Origin: Thermovibrio guaymasensis
GTDB lineage: Bacteria > Aquificota > Aquificia > Desulfurobacteriales > Desulfurobacteriaceae
DNA length: 64,000 bases
Assembly (NCBI RefSeq): GCF_003633715.1
Contig: NZ_RBIE01000002.1
Span: 124,001-188,000, forward strand
Reading direction: 5' to 3'
Part shown: positions 46,230 through 54,352 of the stretch, piece after piece
Layout: every line of letters starts with the position of its first letter
How positions within the stretch are numbered: the stretch's first letter is position 1
Translations under genes and position numbers: made by a program
The notes under the pieces: generated by a model
Told to the model about the DNA's origin: nothing
What the model saw: the letters and a program-made list of their open reading frames with translations, nothing else
The model's database searches: none

Positions 46230-47687
46230 ATGAAAAAACTCGTAGTAGAGCCTATTACAAGGCTTGAAGGTCACGGGAAGATAACAGTCTTCCTTGACGA
46301 TAAAGGAAACGTTGAAGATGCATTCCTCCAAGTTGTTGAGTTTATGGGATACGAGAAGTTCCTCCAGGGAATGCCCATGGAGGAAGTACCGAGAACTGCA
46401 AGTACAATCTGCGGTGTATGTAGAGCTGTTCACTTTACGGCCTCTTTGAAGGCTGCAGACCAGATATTCTCAGCAGAACCTCCCCCTGCGGCGAAAAAGA
46501 TAAGGGAGCTCCTCCTCCTTGCTCACCACATAGAAGACCACACGGAAGTACTTTACGCCCTCGGCCTTCCTGACTTCATCTGCGGGCCAACTGCCCCTCC
46601 CCAGGAAAGGAACCTGATGGGAGTGGCTAAGAAACTGGGAAAGGAAATTGTAAAGGACATCCTCAAAAAGAGATTTTCAGCAGCAAGGATAGTTGAAATC
46701 TTAGGAGGAAAGCCTGTTCACCCGGCAGCGGCAGTTCCCGGAGGTTGGGCAAAGAGGGTAACCGAGGAGGAAAAGGAGGAAATTGAAAGGTTATCTGACG
46801 ACCTAATTGAGCTTGGAAAGGTAAGCGTTGAGCTCTTTAAGGAAGTGGTCCTTAAAAACCCAGAGTACTCAAAGCTATTAAAGGAAGAGAGCTTCAACGT
46901 TGTTACCAACTACATGGGAACGGTTGATGAGAACAAAAAAGTCACTTACTACGACGGAACTCAGGTTGTAGTATCACCTGAAGGTAAAGAGATAATAAGG
47001 TTTACAGGAAAAGAGTACCTCAACGTCCTGGCAGAAAAGACCCTTCCCTGGAGCTACGCAAAGTTCCCTTACCTTAAAGAAGTTGGCTGGAAAGGGTTAA
47101 AGGATGGTAAAGATACCTCCCTATGTAGCGTTGGACCCTTAGGAAGGTTAAACGTTTCAGAAGGCTACTCAACTCCTTTAGCCCAAAAGGCTTACGAGGA
47201 GATGGTTGAGTTCTTTGGCGGAAAACCTATCTACAACGTCTTTGCCTACCACTGGGCAAGGGCAATTGAAGTACTAAACCAGGCTGAACTCATAAAAGAA
47301 ATCCTCAAGTCACCAGAGTTCACAGACGAAAACGTAGTAACCCCTCCAAGGAAAGTAACTGGTGAAGGAATCGGAATAATTGAAGCTCCAAGGGGAACTC
47401 TGATTCACCACTACTGGACCGATGAAGAGGGGCTCGTGACCGATGCAAACCTCATAGTTCCCACAACTATAAACAACGGTTCCATCCAAGTATCGGTAAA
47501 GAAGGCAGCAAAGTACTTCATCAAAAACGGTGAAGTTGACGAAGGAACCCTCAACCTGATAGAGATGGCCCACAGGCCTTACGACCTTTGCCTTGCCTGT
47601 GCAACCCACGTTTACCCCGGCCACTACCCAACAAACGTGGTTATCTATAAAGGCGGTAAGAAAGTCAAGGAGCTGAGGAACTATTGA
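46230..47687 (+). CDS. mvhA: [NiFe]-hydrogenase large subunit, MvhA type
   Basis: 485 residues. Nickel ligands are in the N-terminal motif ICGVCRAVH and in the C-terminal DLCLACATH. The second motif has Leu (codon ctt) where nearly all family members have Pro (DPCxxC). A 25-residue tail after the His (VYPGHYPTNVVIY...) is the extension that the maturation protease removes once Ni is inserted. RLEGHGKITV at the start is typical. It is the H2-splitting subunit; electrons go through MvhG and the MvhD domain to HdrA. Confidence 0.94.
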   Translation: MKKLVVEPITRLEGHGKITVFLDDKGNVEDAFLQVVEFMGYEKFLQGMPMEEVPRTASTICGVCRAVHFTASLKAADQIFSAEPPPAAKKIRELLLLAHHIEDHTEVLYALGLPDFICGPTAPPQERNLMGVAKKLGKEIVKDILKKRFSAARIVEILGGKPVHPAAAVPGGWAKRVTEEEKEEIERLSDDLIELGKVSVELFKEVVLKNPEYSKLLKEESFNVVTNYMGTVDENKKVTYYDGTQVVVSPEGKEIIRFTGKEYLNVLAEKTLPWSYAKFPYLKEVGWKGLKDGKDTSLCSVGPLGRLNVSEGYSTPLAQKAYEEMVEFFGGKPIYNVFAYHWARAIEVLNQAELIKEILKSPEFTDENVVTPPRKVTGEGIGIIEAPRGTLIHHYWTDEEGLVTDANLIVPTTINNGSIQVSVKKAAKYFIKNGEVDEGTLNLIEMAHRPYDLCLACATHVYPGHYPTNVVIYKGGKKVKELRNY

Positions 47688-48127
47688 AGGCTATAGTCAT
47701 TGGAGTTGGAAACCCCTCTTTTGGAGACGACGGAGCAGGAGCAGAAGTAGTTAAAGAACTCAAAGGGAAGGTGGCAACATGCCACCTCCTTTCCCCCTCT
47801 CTTGAGATATTAGAAAGGGTAAAAGGGTACGATTTAGCAGTTCTAGTTGACGCAGTTGATGTTGGCCTAAAACCGGGTGAGATAGTTGAGTTCTCAGTTG
47901 AAAAGGGAAGAAATAGGGAGCGATTCGGAGGTTTAACTCACTCCTTATCAATGGAGGAAGTTATAACAACAGGCTATGAACTCTTCCCTGAAACAATGCC
48001 AAAAAAGGTAATCTTTATTGGAATTCAGGTTAAAGAAATGTCCCCCTTTAAGGGGAAACTTAGCAGTGAAGTTAAAAAAGCAGTTAAAAAGGTAAAGGAG
48101 AGAGTAGAGGAACTACTCAACCTTTAA
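47684..48127 (+). CDS. Hydrogenase maturation protease (HycI/HyaD/FrcD family)
   Basis: 147 residues starting at TTG 47684 (overlap with mvhA stop; ribosome site AAGGAG). The start [20 protein letters not shown] has the G-N-x-x-x-x-D-D-G-x-G pattern with the Ni-sensing Asp; the second acidic residue is in VLVDAVDVG and the His in [11 protein letters not shown]. It cleaves the large-subunit C-terminus after nickel insertion. Its end overlaps convergent lepA by 15 bases. Confidence 0.92.
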   Translation: MKAIVIGVGNPSFGDDGAGAEVVKELKGKVATCHLLSPSLEILERVKGYDLAVLVDAVDVGLKPGEIVEFSVEKGRNRERFGGLTHSLSMEEVITTGYELFPETMPKKVIFIGIQVKEMSPFKGKLSSEVKKAVKKVKERVEELLNL

Positions 48128-49909
48128 AACGGCTAAGAAAGCTTCTTGGGGAACTTCAACTTTACCAAGCATCTTCATTCTTTTCTTACCCTCTTTCTGC
48201 TTCTCAAGTAACTTTTTCTTCCTAGTAACGTCACCGCCGTAGCACTTTGCAAGGACGTCCTTCCTCAAGGCCTTTACGTTTGAACGGGCAATAATCTTGT
48301 TCCCGATTGCCGCCTGAATAGCAACCTCAAAGAGCTGCCTTGGGATAATCTCCTTTAGCTTATCTACAAGCTGCCTTCCCCTCTGGTAGGCTTTATCCCT
48401 GTGAACTATCACAGAAAGGGCATCAACGGGTTTACCGTTTATAAGGATATCAAGCTTTACAAGGTCTGAAGGCCTATAGCCTGCAAACTCATAATCAAAT
48501 GAGGCATAGCCCCTTGAAACTGACTTTAGCTTATCAAAGAAGTCAAAGAGGATCTCAGATAGAGGCATGTCGTAGCGGAGCTCCACCCTTGACTGGTCAA
48601 GGTAGGTAAAGCCTATCTGAATTCCGCGCCTATCCTGACACAGCTGCATTATCGGGCCTACGTACTCAGAAGGGGTAATTATTGAGGCGGAGATGTAGGG
48701 CTCCTCAATCCTCTCAATCTTCTCAGGTGGAGGCATCTCCGCAGGGTTTTGGACGTTAACAACGCTACCGTCCTTTAAGCAAACCTTGTAGATAACGCTT
48801 GGAGCAGTAGCTATGAGGTTTAGGCCGAACTCCCTCTCCAACCTCTCCTTAATGACCTCCATGTGAAGGAGCCCTAAGAAGCCACACCTAAAGCCAAAAC
48901 CGAGGGCTGCGGAAGTCTCAGGTTCAAAGAAGAGAGCTGCATCGTTTAACTTTAACTTCTCAAGGGCCTCTTTTAAGTTCTCGTAGTCATCTGAATCTAC
49001 AGGGTAAAGCCCTGCAAATACCATAGGTTTAGCCGGCCTAAATCCCGGGCAAGGCTCAGGAGTTGGGTTCTCTGCGTCTGTAATCGTATCCCCGACCTGA
49101 GTATCCTCAATATTCTTAATGTTTGCAGCTATCCAGCCGACCTCCCCCGCTGAAAGCTTATCAACCTTAACCATGTTGGGAGACTGGGTTCCAACCTCTA
49201 CTACTTCAAACTCCTTCTCGTTTGACATCAGCTTAATTTTCATTCCCGGCTTTATCTCACCGTCAAAGACCCTTATGAAGGGGATAACCCCCTTGTAGTT
49301 GTCGTAGAAGGAGTCAAAGATGAGAGCCTTTAGAGGCTTATTCGGGTCTCCGCTGGGAGGGGGAACCCTCTTAACTATCGCCTCCAAAATCTCTTTAATC
49401 CCGATTCCTTCCTTCGCAGAGGCCAAAATTGCCTCGTCAGGGTCAAGGCCTAGAACCTCTCCTATCTGCTCCTTAACCCATTCAGGGTTGGCGCTTGGAA
49501 GGTCTATCTTGTTTATTACCGGGATAATCTCAAGGCCTGCATCAAGGGCAAGGAAGAAGTTTGCAATAGTTTGGGCTTCTATTCCCTGAGTTGCGTCTAT
49601 TACAAGCAGAGCTCCCTCACAAGCCGAGAGACTCCTTGAGACCTCATAGGTAAAGTCAACGTGGCCGGGGGTGTCAATGAGGTGCATAGTGTAGGTTTTA
49701 CCGTCGTCGGCCTTGTAATTCATCCTGACGGCGTTTAGCTTAATCGTAATTCCCCTTTCCCTTTCAAGCTCTAAGGTGTCAAGCATCTGCTCCTTGAGCT
49801 CCCTCTTTGAAACAGTACCAGTGTACTCAAGGAGCCTATCTGCCAGCGTTGACTTACCGTGGTCTATGTGGGCTATTATGCAGAAGTTCCTAATTAACTC
49901 CTGGTTCAT
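48113..49909 (-). CDS. lepA: Translation factor LepA (EF4)
   Basis: 598 residues, full family length. GTPase motifs: [45 protein letters not shown], and SAKEG. LepA-specific C-terminal regions are [24 protein letters not shown] (in parts) and the basic end [27 protein letters not shown] (in parts). It back-translocates or remodels stalled ribosomes. The gene stands alone and has 87 bases of AT-rich upstream sequence, probably its own promoter. Confidence 0.96.
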   Translation of the reverse strand: MNQELIRNFCIIAHIDHGKSTLADRLLEYTGTVSKRELKEQMLDTLELERERGITIKLNAVRMNYKADDGKTYTMHLIDTPGHVDFTYEVSRSLSACEGALLVIDATQGIEAQTIANFFLALDAGLEIIPVINKIDLPSANPEWVKEQIGEVLGLDPDEAILASAKEGIGIKEILEAIVKRVPPPSGDPNKPLKALIFDSFYDNYKGVIPFIRVFDGEIKPGMKIKLMSNEKEFEVVEVGTQSPNMVKVDKLSAGEVGWIAANIKNIEDTQVGDTITDAENPTPEPCPGFRPAKPMVFAGLYPVDSDDYENLKEALEKLKLNDAALFFEPETSAALGFGFRCGFLGLLHMEVIKERLEREFGLNLIATAPSVIYKVCLKDGSVVNVQNPAEMPPPEKIERIEEPYISASIITPSEYVGPIMQLCQDRRGIQIGFTYLDQSRVELRYDMPLSEILFDFFDKLKSVSRGYASFDYEFAGYRPSDLVKLDILINGKPVDALSVIVHRDKAYQRGRQLVDKLKEIIPRQLFEVAIQAAIGNKIIARSNVKALRKDVLAKCYGGDVTRKKKLLEKQKEGKKRMKMLGKVEVPQEAFLAVLKVE

Positions 49910-49996
49910 AGAGAGCTCCTTTATTTACAGAAATTTCCACACATAATATATTTCACGTGTATAGCAAATTAAAGCTGGAGCTCTCCCATTTTAACT

Positions 49997-51361
49997 CTAT
50001 TGAGTTGATATTTTTCTACTAAAAACCACTCGTTCTACAACAAATTCATATATTGATCCATCATCTGGATAAGCATTAACATACATATTTTTGCAAATAA
50101 TTTCATCCTTTGTCGAATCAAAATTACATTCAAAAAAGTTGGGACTTACACCGTTCTTCTCTAAATTGTCATTAAAAAGAAATGCGAACTGGTCCTTGCC
50201 TACAACAAGCCCTACTACACTTTCTTCTGTAGTAGCTTCTGAAGTTAACTTAACTGTACAACTTCCAAAAGATTCAGGTAAAGCACTTGAATATTGAGAA
50301 AAAGTGATTCCAGCATCAGTATCAGATTCAGGCTGATTATAAGAACATGCATTCAAGTTAATAGCGTTATCATTCAAAATATCCTTGCATTTGATCAATT
50401 CTACTGAGTTTTTACTATTATAGATAAAATTATCTTTAAACTTTGACTGTAAATACTCGCAATCAGAAGGTTTAGGATAACTTATCCTTTTAGTTGTAAA
50501 CTCCCCCTTTAAGGTTAAGTTTCCTCGAGAATCAGGTATTAGAATTTGAAACCTCACATTCTGTTCATCAGAGATTCCAAACTCAGCTAAAAGCACAACA
50601 TCTTCACCTGTAATTAAACTTATACCTTTTAAACGAACAGTAACCGTGTTGTTCTTTTCTCTATAATCCAACGGAAGAAATTTATAAAAGTCCACCTTTA
50701 CTCTACCGTCAGGATAAACCCACTCTATAACTCCTCCACCTTTCGAACCATCAAACAACAGTTTAGCCAATACAGTGACATTTTCTACAGGAAAATTTAT
50801 TCCTTCAACAGGATCAGGTTCTGTAACGTATTCTCCAAAAAGATTTTGTTCAGCAAATTTTTTTGATGCCTCATCAAGAGAATTCTTAATTCTTTCATTT
50901 CGTTTTAATTCATCAATAGATTTTGCTACATTAGTTATACCTGCCACTATATTCCTTATTTTTTCTTCATCTACTGATATTCCATCTTCAGGTTTGTTAT
51001 TTGAGTCAGAAAGTTGAAGAATAGCCGAAAGAACTATACCTTCAGAAACAGTATCTGCAAGATGAACCGGAGTAATAACTGAAGAAGCTTTTGCTTCTCC
51101 AAATTCGATAATCTTCTCTTTATCTACGAAAAATTTTATTTTTCCATTCTTTAAATACTTAAAACTACCTTCATTATCCGTCTTTCCAGAATAAACAACA
51201 TTGCCTTTGCTATCTATAACCTCATAATACAAGTTACTGACAGGCGCATCTACAAATTTACCTGTTTCTAAATCCAATGTACTCGAACTATCTGCCGTAC
51301 CACCACCGCATCCGGCATAAAATATAGAAAATGCAGATACCACCACTATTAACTTTCTCAT
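49997..51361 (-). CDS. AT-rich orphan lipoprotein with a carboxypeptidase-regulatory-like N-terminal repeat
   Basis: About 454 residues. A lipobox (IFYAGC, Cys near 18) anchors it to a membrane. Residues ~30-75 follow a pattern frequent in bacterial surface lipoproteins: GKFVDAPVSNLYYEVIDSKG, then YSGKTDNEGSFKYLKNGKIKFFV (in parts), then ITPVHLADTVSEGIVLSA. The rest is Asn/Ser-rich with scattered Cys pairs (YLQS, LIKCKDIL, NACSYNQ, GSCTV, FFECNF, IICKN) that could form disulfides. I do not recognise a family. Base composition and codon use are clearly more AT-rich than lepA or ppa on either side, which suggests recent transfer. The start at 51361 is favoured by GGAGG. Confidence 0.72.
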   Translation of the reverse strand: MRKLIVVVSAFSIFYAGCGGGTADSSSTLDLETGKFVDAPVSNLYYEVIDSKGNVVYSGKTDNEGSFKYLKNGKIKFFVDKEKIIEFGEAKASSVITPVHLADTVSEGIVLSAILQLSDSNNKPEDGISVDEEKIRNIVAGITNVAKSIDELKRNERIKNSLDEASKKFAEQNLFGEYVTEPDPVEGINFPVENVTVLAKLLFDGSKGGGVIEWVYPDGRVKVDFYKFLPLDYREKNNTVTVRLKGISLITGEDVVLLAEFGISDEQNVRFQILIPDSRGNLTLKGEFTTKRISYPKPSDCEYLQSKFKDNFIYNSKNSVELIKCKDILNDNAINLNACSYNQPESDTDAGITFSQYSSALPESFGSCTVKLTSEATTEESVVGLVVGKDQFAFLFNDNLEKNGVSPNFFECNFDSTKDEIICKNMYVNAYPDDGSIYEFVVERVVFSRKISTQ

Positions 51362-51422
51362 CACTTCCTCCGTACGAAAAGTTACTGTGTTTAATCTTCT
51401 ATTCTTCAGCTATATCAATTAT

Positions 51423-51451
51423 AAAAAAAGAGAGGGAGAGTAGTTCCCCCC
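51423..51451 (-). terminator. Intrinsic terminator of ppa
   Basis: On the minus strand, six bases after the ppa stop, GGGGGA pairs with TCTCCC across ACTAC, followed by a run of seven T interrupted only by CTC near the stem. It separates ppa from the lipoprotein gene downstream. Confidence 0.6.
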
Positions 51452-51456
51452 AAGAA

Positions 51457-51984
51457 TCAATTAGACTTAAAGTTCTCAATTGCCTTTTTAATCATCTCTT
51501 TGGCTTCGGCACTCCCTTTGTACTCCTTAACCTTTACCCACTTACCGGGTTCAAGGTCTTTGTAGTGTTCAAAGAAGTGCTTGATTTCATTAAGGATAGC
51601 TTCGGGAAGGTCGGTAATCTCCTTAACGTTCTTGAAGGTAAGGTCAAGCTTATCAACGGGAACGGCGAGAATTTTCTCGTCCTGACCGCTTTCGTCCTCC
51701 ATAACTAAAACCCCGATAGGCCTACACCTTATTACGCTTCCCGGAACTACAGGCTGGCGGGAGATTACGAGAACGTCAATAGGATCGCCGTCATCTGCAA
51801 GGGTATTTGGAACAAATCCGTAGTTTGCAGGGTAGAACATAGGAGTAAAGAGGAAACGGTCAACGAAAACTGCACCACTCTCCTTGTCAACCTCATACTT
51901 AACATTTGAACCCTGAGGAATCTCTATTACTGCATAGATGTCTTCAGGCGGATTTTTTCCCGGTGGTATTTTCTTAACGTCCAT
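51457..51984 (-). CDS. ppa: Inorganic pyrophosphatase (family I)
   Basis: 175 residues from the ATG at 51984 ([25 protein letters not shown], in parts), with AAAGGAGGAG before it; an upstream extension to 52041 has no ribosome site. The active-site Asp cluster is in [13 protein letters not shown] and VPVDKLD, with [18 protein letters not shown] and [12 protein letters not shown] (in parts). It drives biosynthetic reactions by splitting PPi. A perfect -10 TATAAT at 52021-52016 (minus) lies upstream, with a poor -35. Confidence 0.96.
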   Translation of the reverse strand: MDVKKIPPGKNPPEDIYAVIEIPQGSNVKYEVDKESGAVFVDRFLFTPMFYPANYGFVPNTLADDGDPIDVLVISRQPVVPGSVIRCRPIGVLVMEDESGQDEKILAVPVDKLDLTFKNVKEITDLPEAILNEIKHFFEHYKDLEPGKWVKVKEYKGSAEAKEMIKKAIENFKSN

Positions 51985-52034
51985 AACTCCTCCTTTCCTG
52001 AAATTTTTGAAGTAGATTATATTACGTCTCCTAG

Positions 52035-52063
52035 TTGACACTACTTAATAAAGTTAATATCAT
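52035..52063 (+). promoter_or_regulatory. Promoter of feoAB
   Basis: A consensus -35 TTGACA (52035-52040), a 17-base spacer and TATCAT (52058-52063), ending 21 bases before the feoA ATG. GTTA...TAAC (52053-52068) across the -10 is a possible operator; it does not look like a textbook Fur box. Confidence 0.62.
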
Positions 52064-52084
52064 CTAACTCAGGAGGACGGGAAA

Positions 52085-52303
52085 ATGACTCTTTCACAAG
52101 TTAAAGCAGGAGAGAAAGTTAGAATCGTGAATATAACCGGTGGACACGGTCTAAAGAACAGACTTGCAGCAATAGGTATTTTCCCTGGAGCAGAGGTAAA
52201 AGTGGTTAAGTCCCCTCCAGGACCTGTAATAGTTGAAGTTGCCGGTAGCAGAGTAGCAATAGGTCAAGGAATGGCAAGGAAGGTGGAGGTTGAGAAGGTA
52301 TGA
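52085..52303 (+). CDS. feoA: FeoA SH3-like cytosolic protein
   Basis: 72 residues of the FeoA type: LSQVKAGEKVRIVNITGGHG, LKNRLAAIGIFPGAEVKVVK, GPVIVEVAGSRVAIGQGMARK. FeoA binds FeoB and supports Fe(II) uptake. It ends four bases into feoB. It carries an AGGAGG ribosome site. Confidence 0.94.
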   Translation: MTLSQVKAGEKVRIVNITGGHGLKNRLAAIGIFPGAEVKVVKSPPGPVIVEVAGSRVAIGQGMARKVEVEKV

Positions 52304-54318
52304 GGAGAATTAGAGTAGCCCTGGCCGGGAATCCGAACGTAGGGAAAACTGCAATTATGAACGCCCTTGCAGGAACGAGCGAAAAGGTAGGGAACTGGCC
52401 GGGAGTTACCGTTCAGAAAAAAGTTGGAAAGTACAACTTCAGAGGGTTTGAAATTGAGCTAATTGACCTACCTGGAATATACAGCTTAACCTCCTACACT
52501 CTAGAGGAAAAGGTAGCGAGGAACTTCTTACTGAAAGAGGACTACGACGTTGTAGCAGACGTTATTGATGTAACGCTACTTGGAAGGAACCTCTACTTAA
52601 CTTTAGAGCTCCTTGAAATGGGAATAAAGCCTGTAATTGTCCTAAATAAAATTGACGAGCTTGAAAACTACGGATATACAATAGATAAAAGTGCCCTTGA
52701 AGATGTCCTAAAGCTCCCGGTAGTTGAAGTCTCAGCCACAAAGAGAAAAGGCCTTGAGGAACTCTCTGAAACCTTCTTAAGAGTGGCAACTGGAGACCTT
52801 AAACCTGAAGGATTTATACCTACCTACTCAGAAGAGCTTGAGAACATAATTTCCTTAATAGAGTTAAGACTAAAGGAGGAACTTCCCCAAAACTTCCCCT
52901 TCAACCTGAGGTGGTTTGCGATAAAGCTCCTTGAAAAGGACCCTGAAATAGTTGACTACCTGAAGGAAGATTTCAAGAAGTGGGAAAAAATCTTAAAAGA
53001 GATTGAAAGCATTGAGGAGGAGATAAAGAGGAGGCACAGAATTGACCTCCCATCGTTCGTCGCAAGAGAGAGGTTCCTCCTTGCCTCAAGGATTGCAACT
53101 GTAGCAATAAGGAGCGTTGTAGAGCTCCCGATTGAAAAACTAAGCGATAAAGTTGATAGGATAGTAACTCACCCATTAACGGGAATACCCATCTTTTTCT
53201 TCATAATGTGGCTAGTATTCAAGGCGACCTTTGACCTTAGCGCTCCAATTAGCGATTTAATAGACAACCTTTTCAGCCAAACTCTGCCTGAGTTGGTTGA
53301 AAAAGCTTTGAGCGGAGCTCCACCCTTCATCGTTTCACTGGTTAACGATGGAGTCCTTGCTGGAGTTGGAGCTGTTCTAGTCTTCCTTCCAGTTCTGGGA
53401 ATCCTTTACTTCCTCATGTCAATTCTTGAGGATACGGGATACATGGCAAGGGCTGCAGCCCTGTGGGACAATTTTATGAGGCTCTTCGGCCTTTCAGGCT
53501 CTTCTGTTATCCCAATGATCTTAGGTTTCGGATGCAACGTTCCTGCAGTTTATGCAACTAGGGCAATGCGTTCAAGCAAACAAAGGCTAATAACGATGAT
53601 GATAATTCCCTGGATTTCCTGTAGCGCAAGACTCCCCGTTTACGCAGTGTTTACAGCAGCCTTCTTCTCAAAAAATCAGTCTTTAGTTCTCCTCTCCCTC
53701 TACGGACTAGGAATTGCTCTTGCCCTACTGTTTGCCCTTGTCCTATCAAAAATTACAGGAGCTAAGGAGGAGTGTGAGTTCTTCATAGAACTTCCTCCCT
53801 ATAAACCTCCGGCCTGGAACGTAGTAATTAATCAAACCTGGATTGAGTTAAGGGAGTTTATCTTTAAGGCTGGAACTGTAATATTTGCCGTTTCAGTCTT
53901 CATATGGGCTTTGGCCTCACTACCGCCGGGAGTTTCATACGCAGGAGAAGGTTCAGTAGTGGGCTACTTCGGAAAACTTCTCCTCCCAGTATTTGAACCC
54001 CTTGGAATTACAGACTGGAAACCTGTAGTTGCCCTTATTTTTGGAGCTCTAGCTAAAGAAGTAGTAGTTGGAACCCTTGGAACACTTTATGGAACCGGAG
54101 AAGAGGGTCTTGAGAAAGCCCTTGCCCAGACGTTTACTCCAGAAAGTGCCCTCGCCTATATGGTCTTTACCCTCCTTTACATCCCCTGCGTTGCAACAAT
54201 TGCTGCAATAAAGCAGGAGAGCGGAAACTGGAGATATCCACTAATACTGGTTGCCGTTGAACTTACCGTGGCCTGGATTGTTGCATTTACCGTTTACCAG
54301 ATGGCCCTTCTCATATAA
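52300..54318 (+). CDS. feoB: Fe(II) transporter FeoB
   Basis: 672 residues. N-terminal GTPase: G1 GNPNVGKT, LIDLPGIYSLTSYTLEE, NKIDE, and SATKRKG. The guanine-dissociation-inhibitor-like helical stretch follows (~180-290), then about eight membrane helices with the FeoB segments FLPVLGILYFLMSILEDTGYMARAA (in parts), GFGCNVPAVYATRAM (Cys in a Gate region) and IPCVATIAAIKQE. It is slightly short of the 770-residue enteric type, mainly because it has a small C-terminal end and no FeoC. It supplies iron for the many Fe-S and heme proteins nearby. Confidence 0.96.
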   Translation: MRRIRVALAGNPNVGKTAIMNALAGTSEKVGNWPGVTVQKKVGKYNFRGFEIELIDLPGIYSLTSYTLEEKVARNFLLKEDYDVVADVIDVTLLGRNLYLTLELLEMGIKPVIVLNKIDELENYGYTIDKSALEDVLKLPVVEVSATKRKGLEELSETFLRVATGDLKPEGFIPTYSEELENIISLIELRLKEELPQNFPFNLRWFAIKLLEKDPEIVDYLKEDFKKWEKILKEIESIEEEIKRRHRIDLPSFVARERFLLASRIATVAIRSVVELPIEKLSDKVDRIVTHPLTGIPIFFFIMWLVFKATFDLSAPISDLIDNLFSQTLPELVEKALSGAPPFIVSLVNDGVLAGVGAVLVFLPVLGILYFLMSILEDTGYMARAAALWDNFMRLFGLSGSSVIPMILGFGCNVPAVYATRAMRSSKQRLITMMIIPWISCSARLPVYAVFTAAFFSKNQSLVLLSLYGLGIALALLFALVLSKITGAKEECEFFIELPPYKPPAWNVVINQTWIELREFIFKAGTVIFAVSVFIWALASLPPGVSYAGEGSVVGYFGKLLLPVFEPLGITDWKPVVALIFGALAKEVVVGTLGTLYGTGEEGLEKALAQTFTPESALAYMVFTLLYIPCVATIAAIKQESGNWRYPLILVAVELTVAWIVAFTVYQMALLI

Positions 54319-54329
54319 GAGTGAGTTAA

Positions 54330-54350
54330 AAGGGGGCGCGATGCCCCCTT
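54330..54350. terminator. Bidirectional terminator between feoB and the cytochrome
   Basis: AAGGGGGC (54330-54337) pairs with GCCCCCTT (54343-54350) across GCGAT. It lies between the feoB stop and the stop codon of the convergent cytochrome gene, and has A-rich and T-rich flanks suited to both directions. Confidence 0.7.
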
Positions 54351-54352
54351 AA

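Noticed and set aside
51985-52041. Upstream extension of ppa
   Set aside because: Peptide [15 protein letters not shown] has no ribosome site; 51984 gives the normal 175 residues with a strong site.
52064-52084. Possible riboswitch before feoA
   Set aside because: Only 21 bases lie between the -10 and the start codon, too short for a structured leader.
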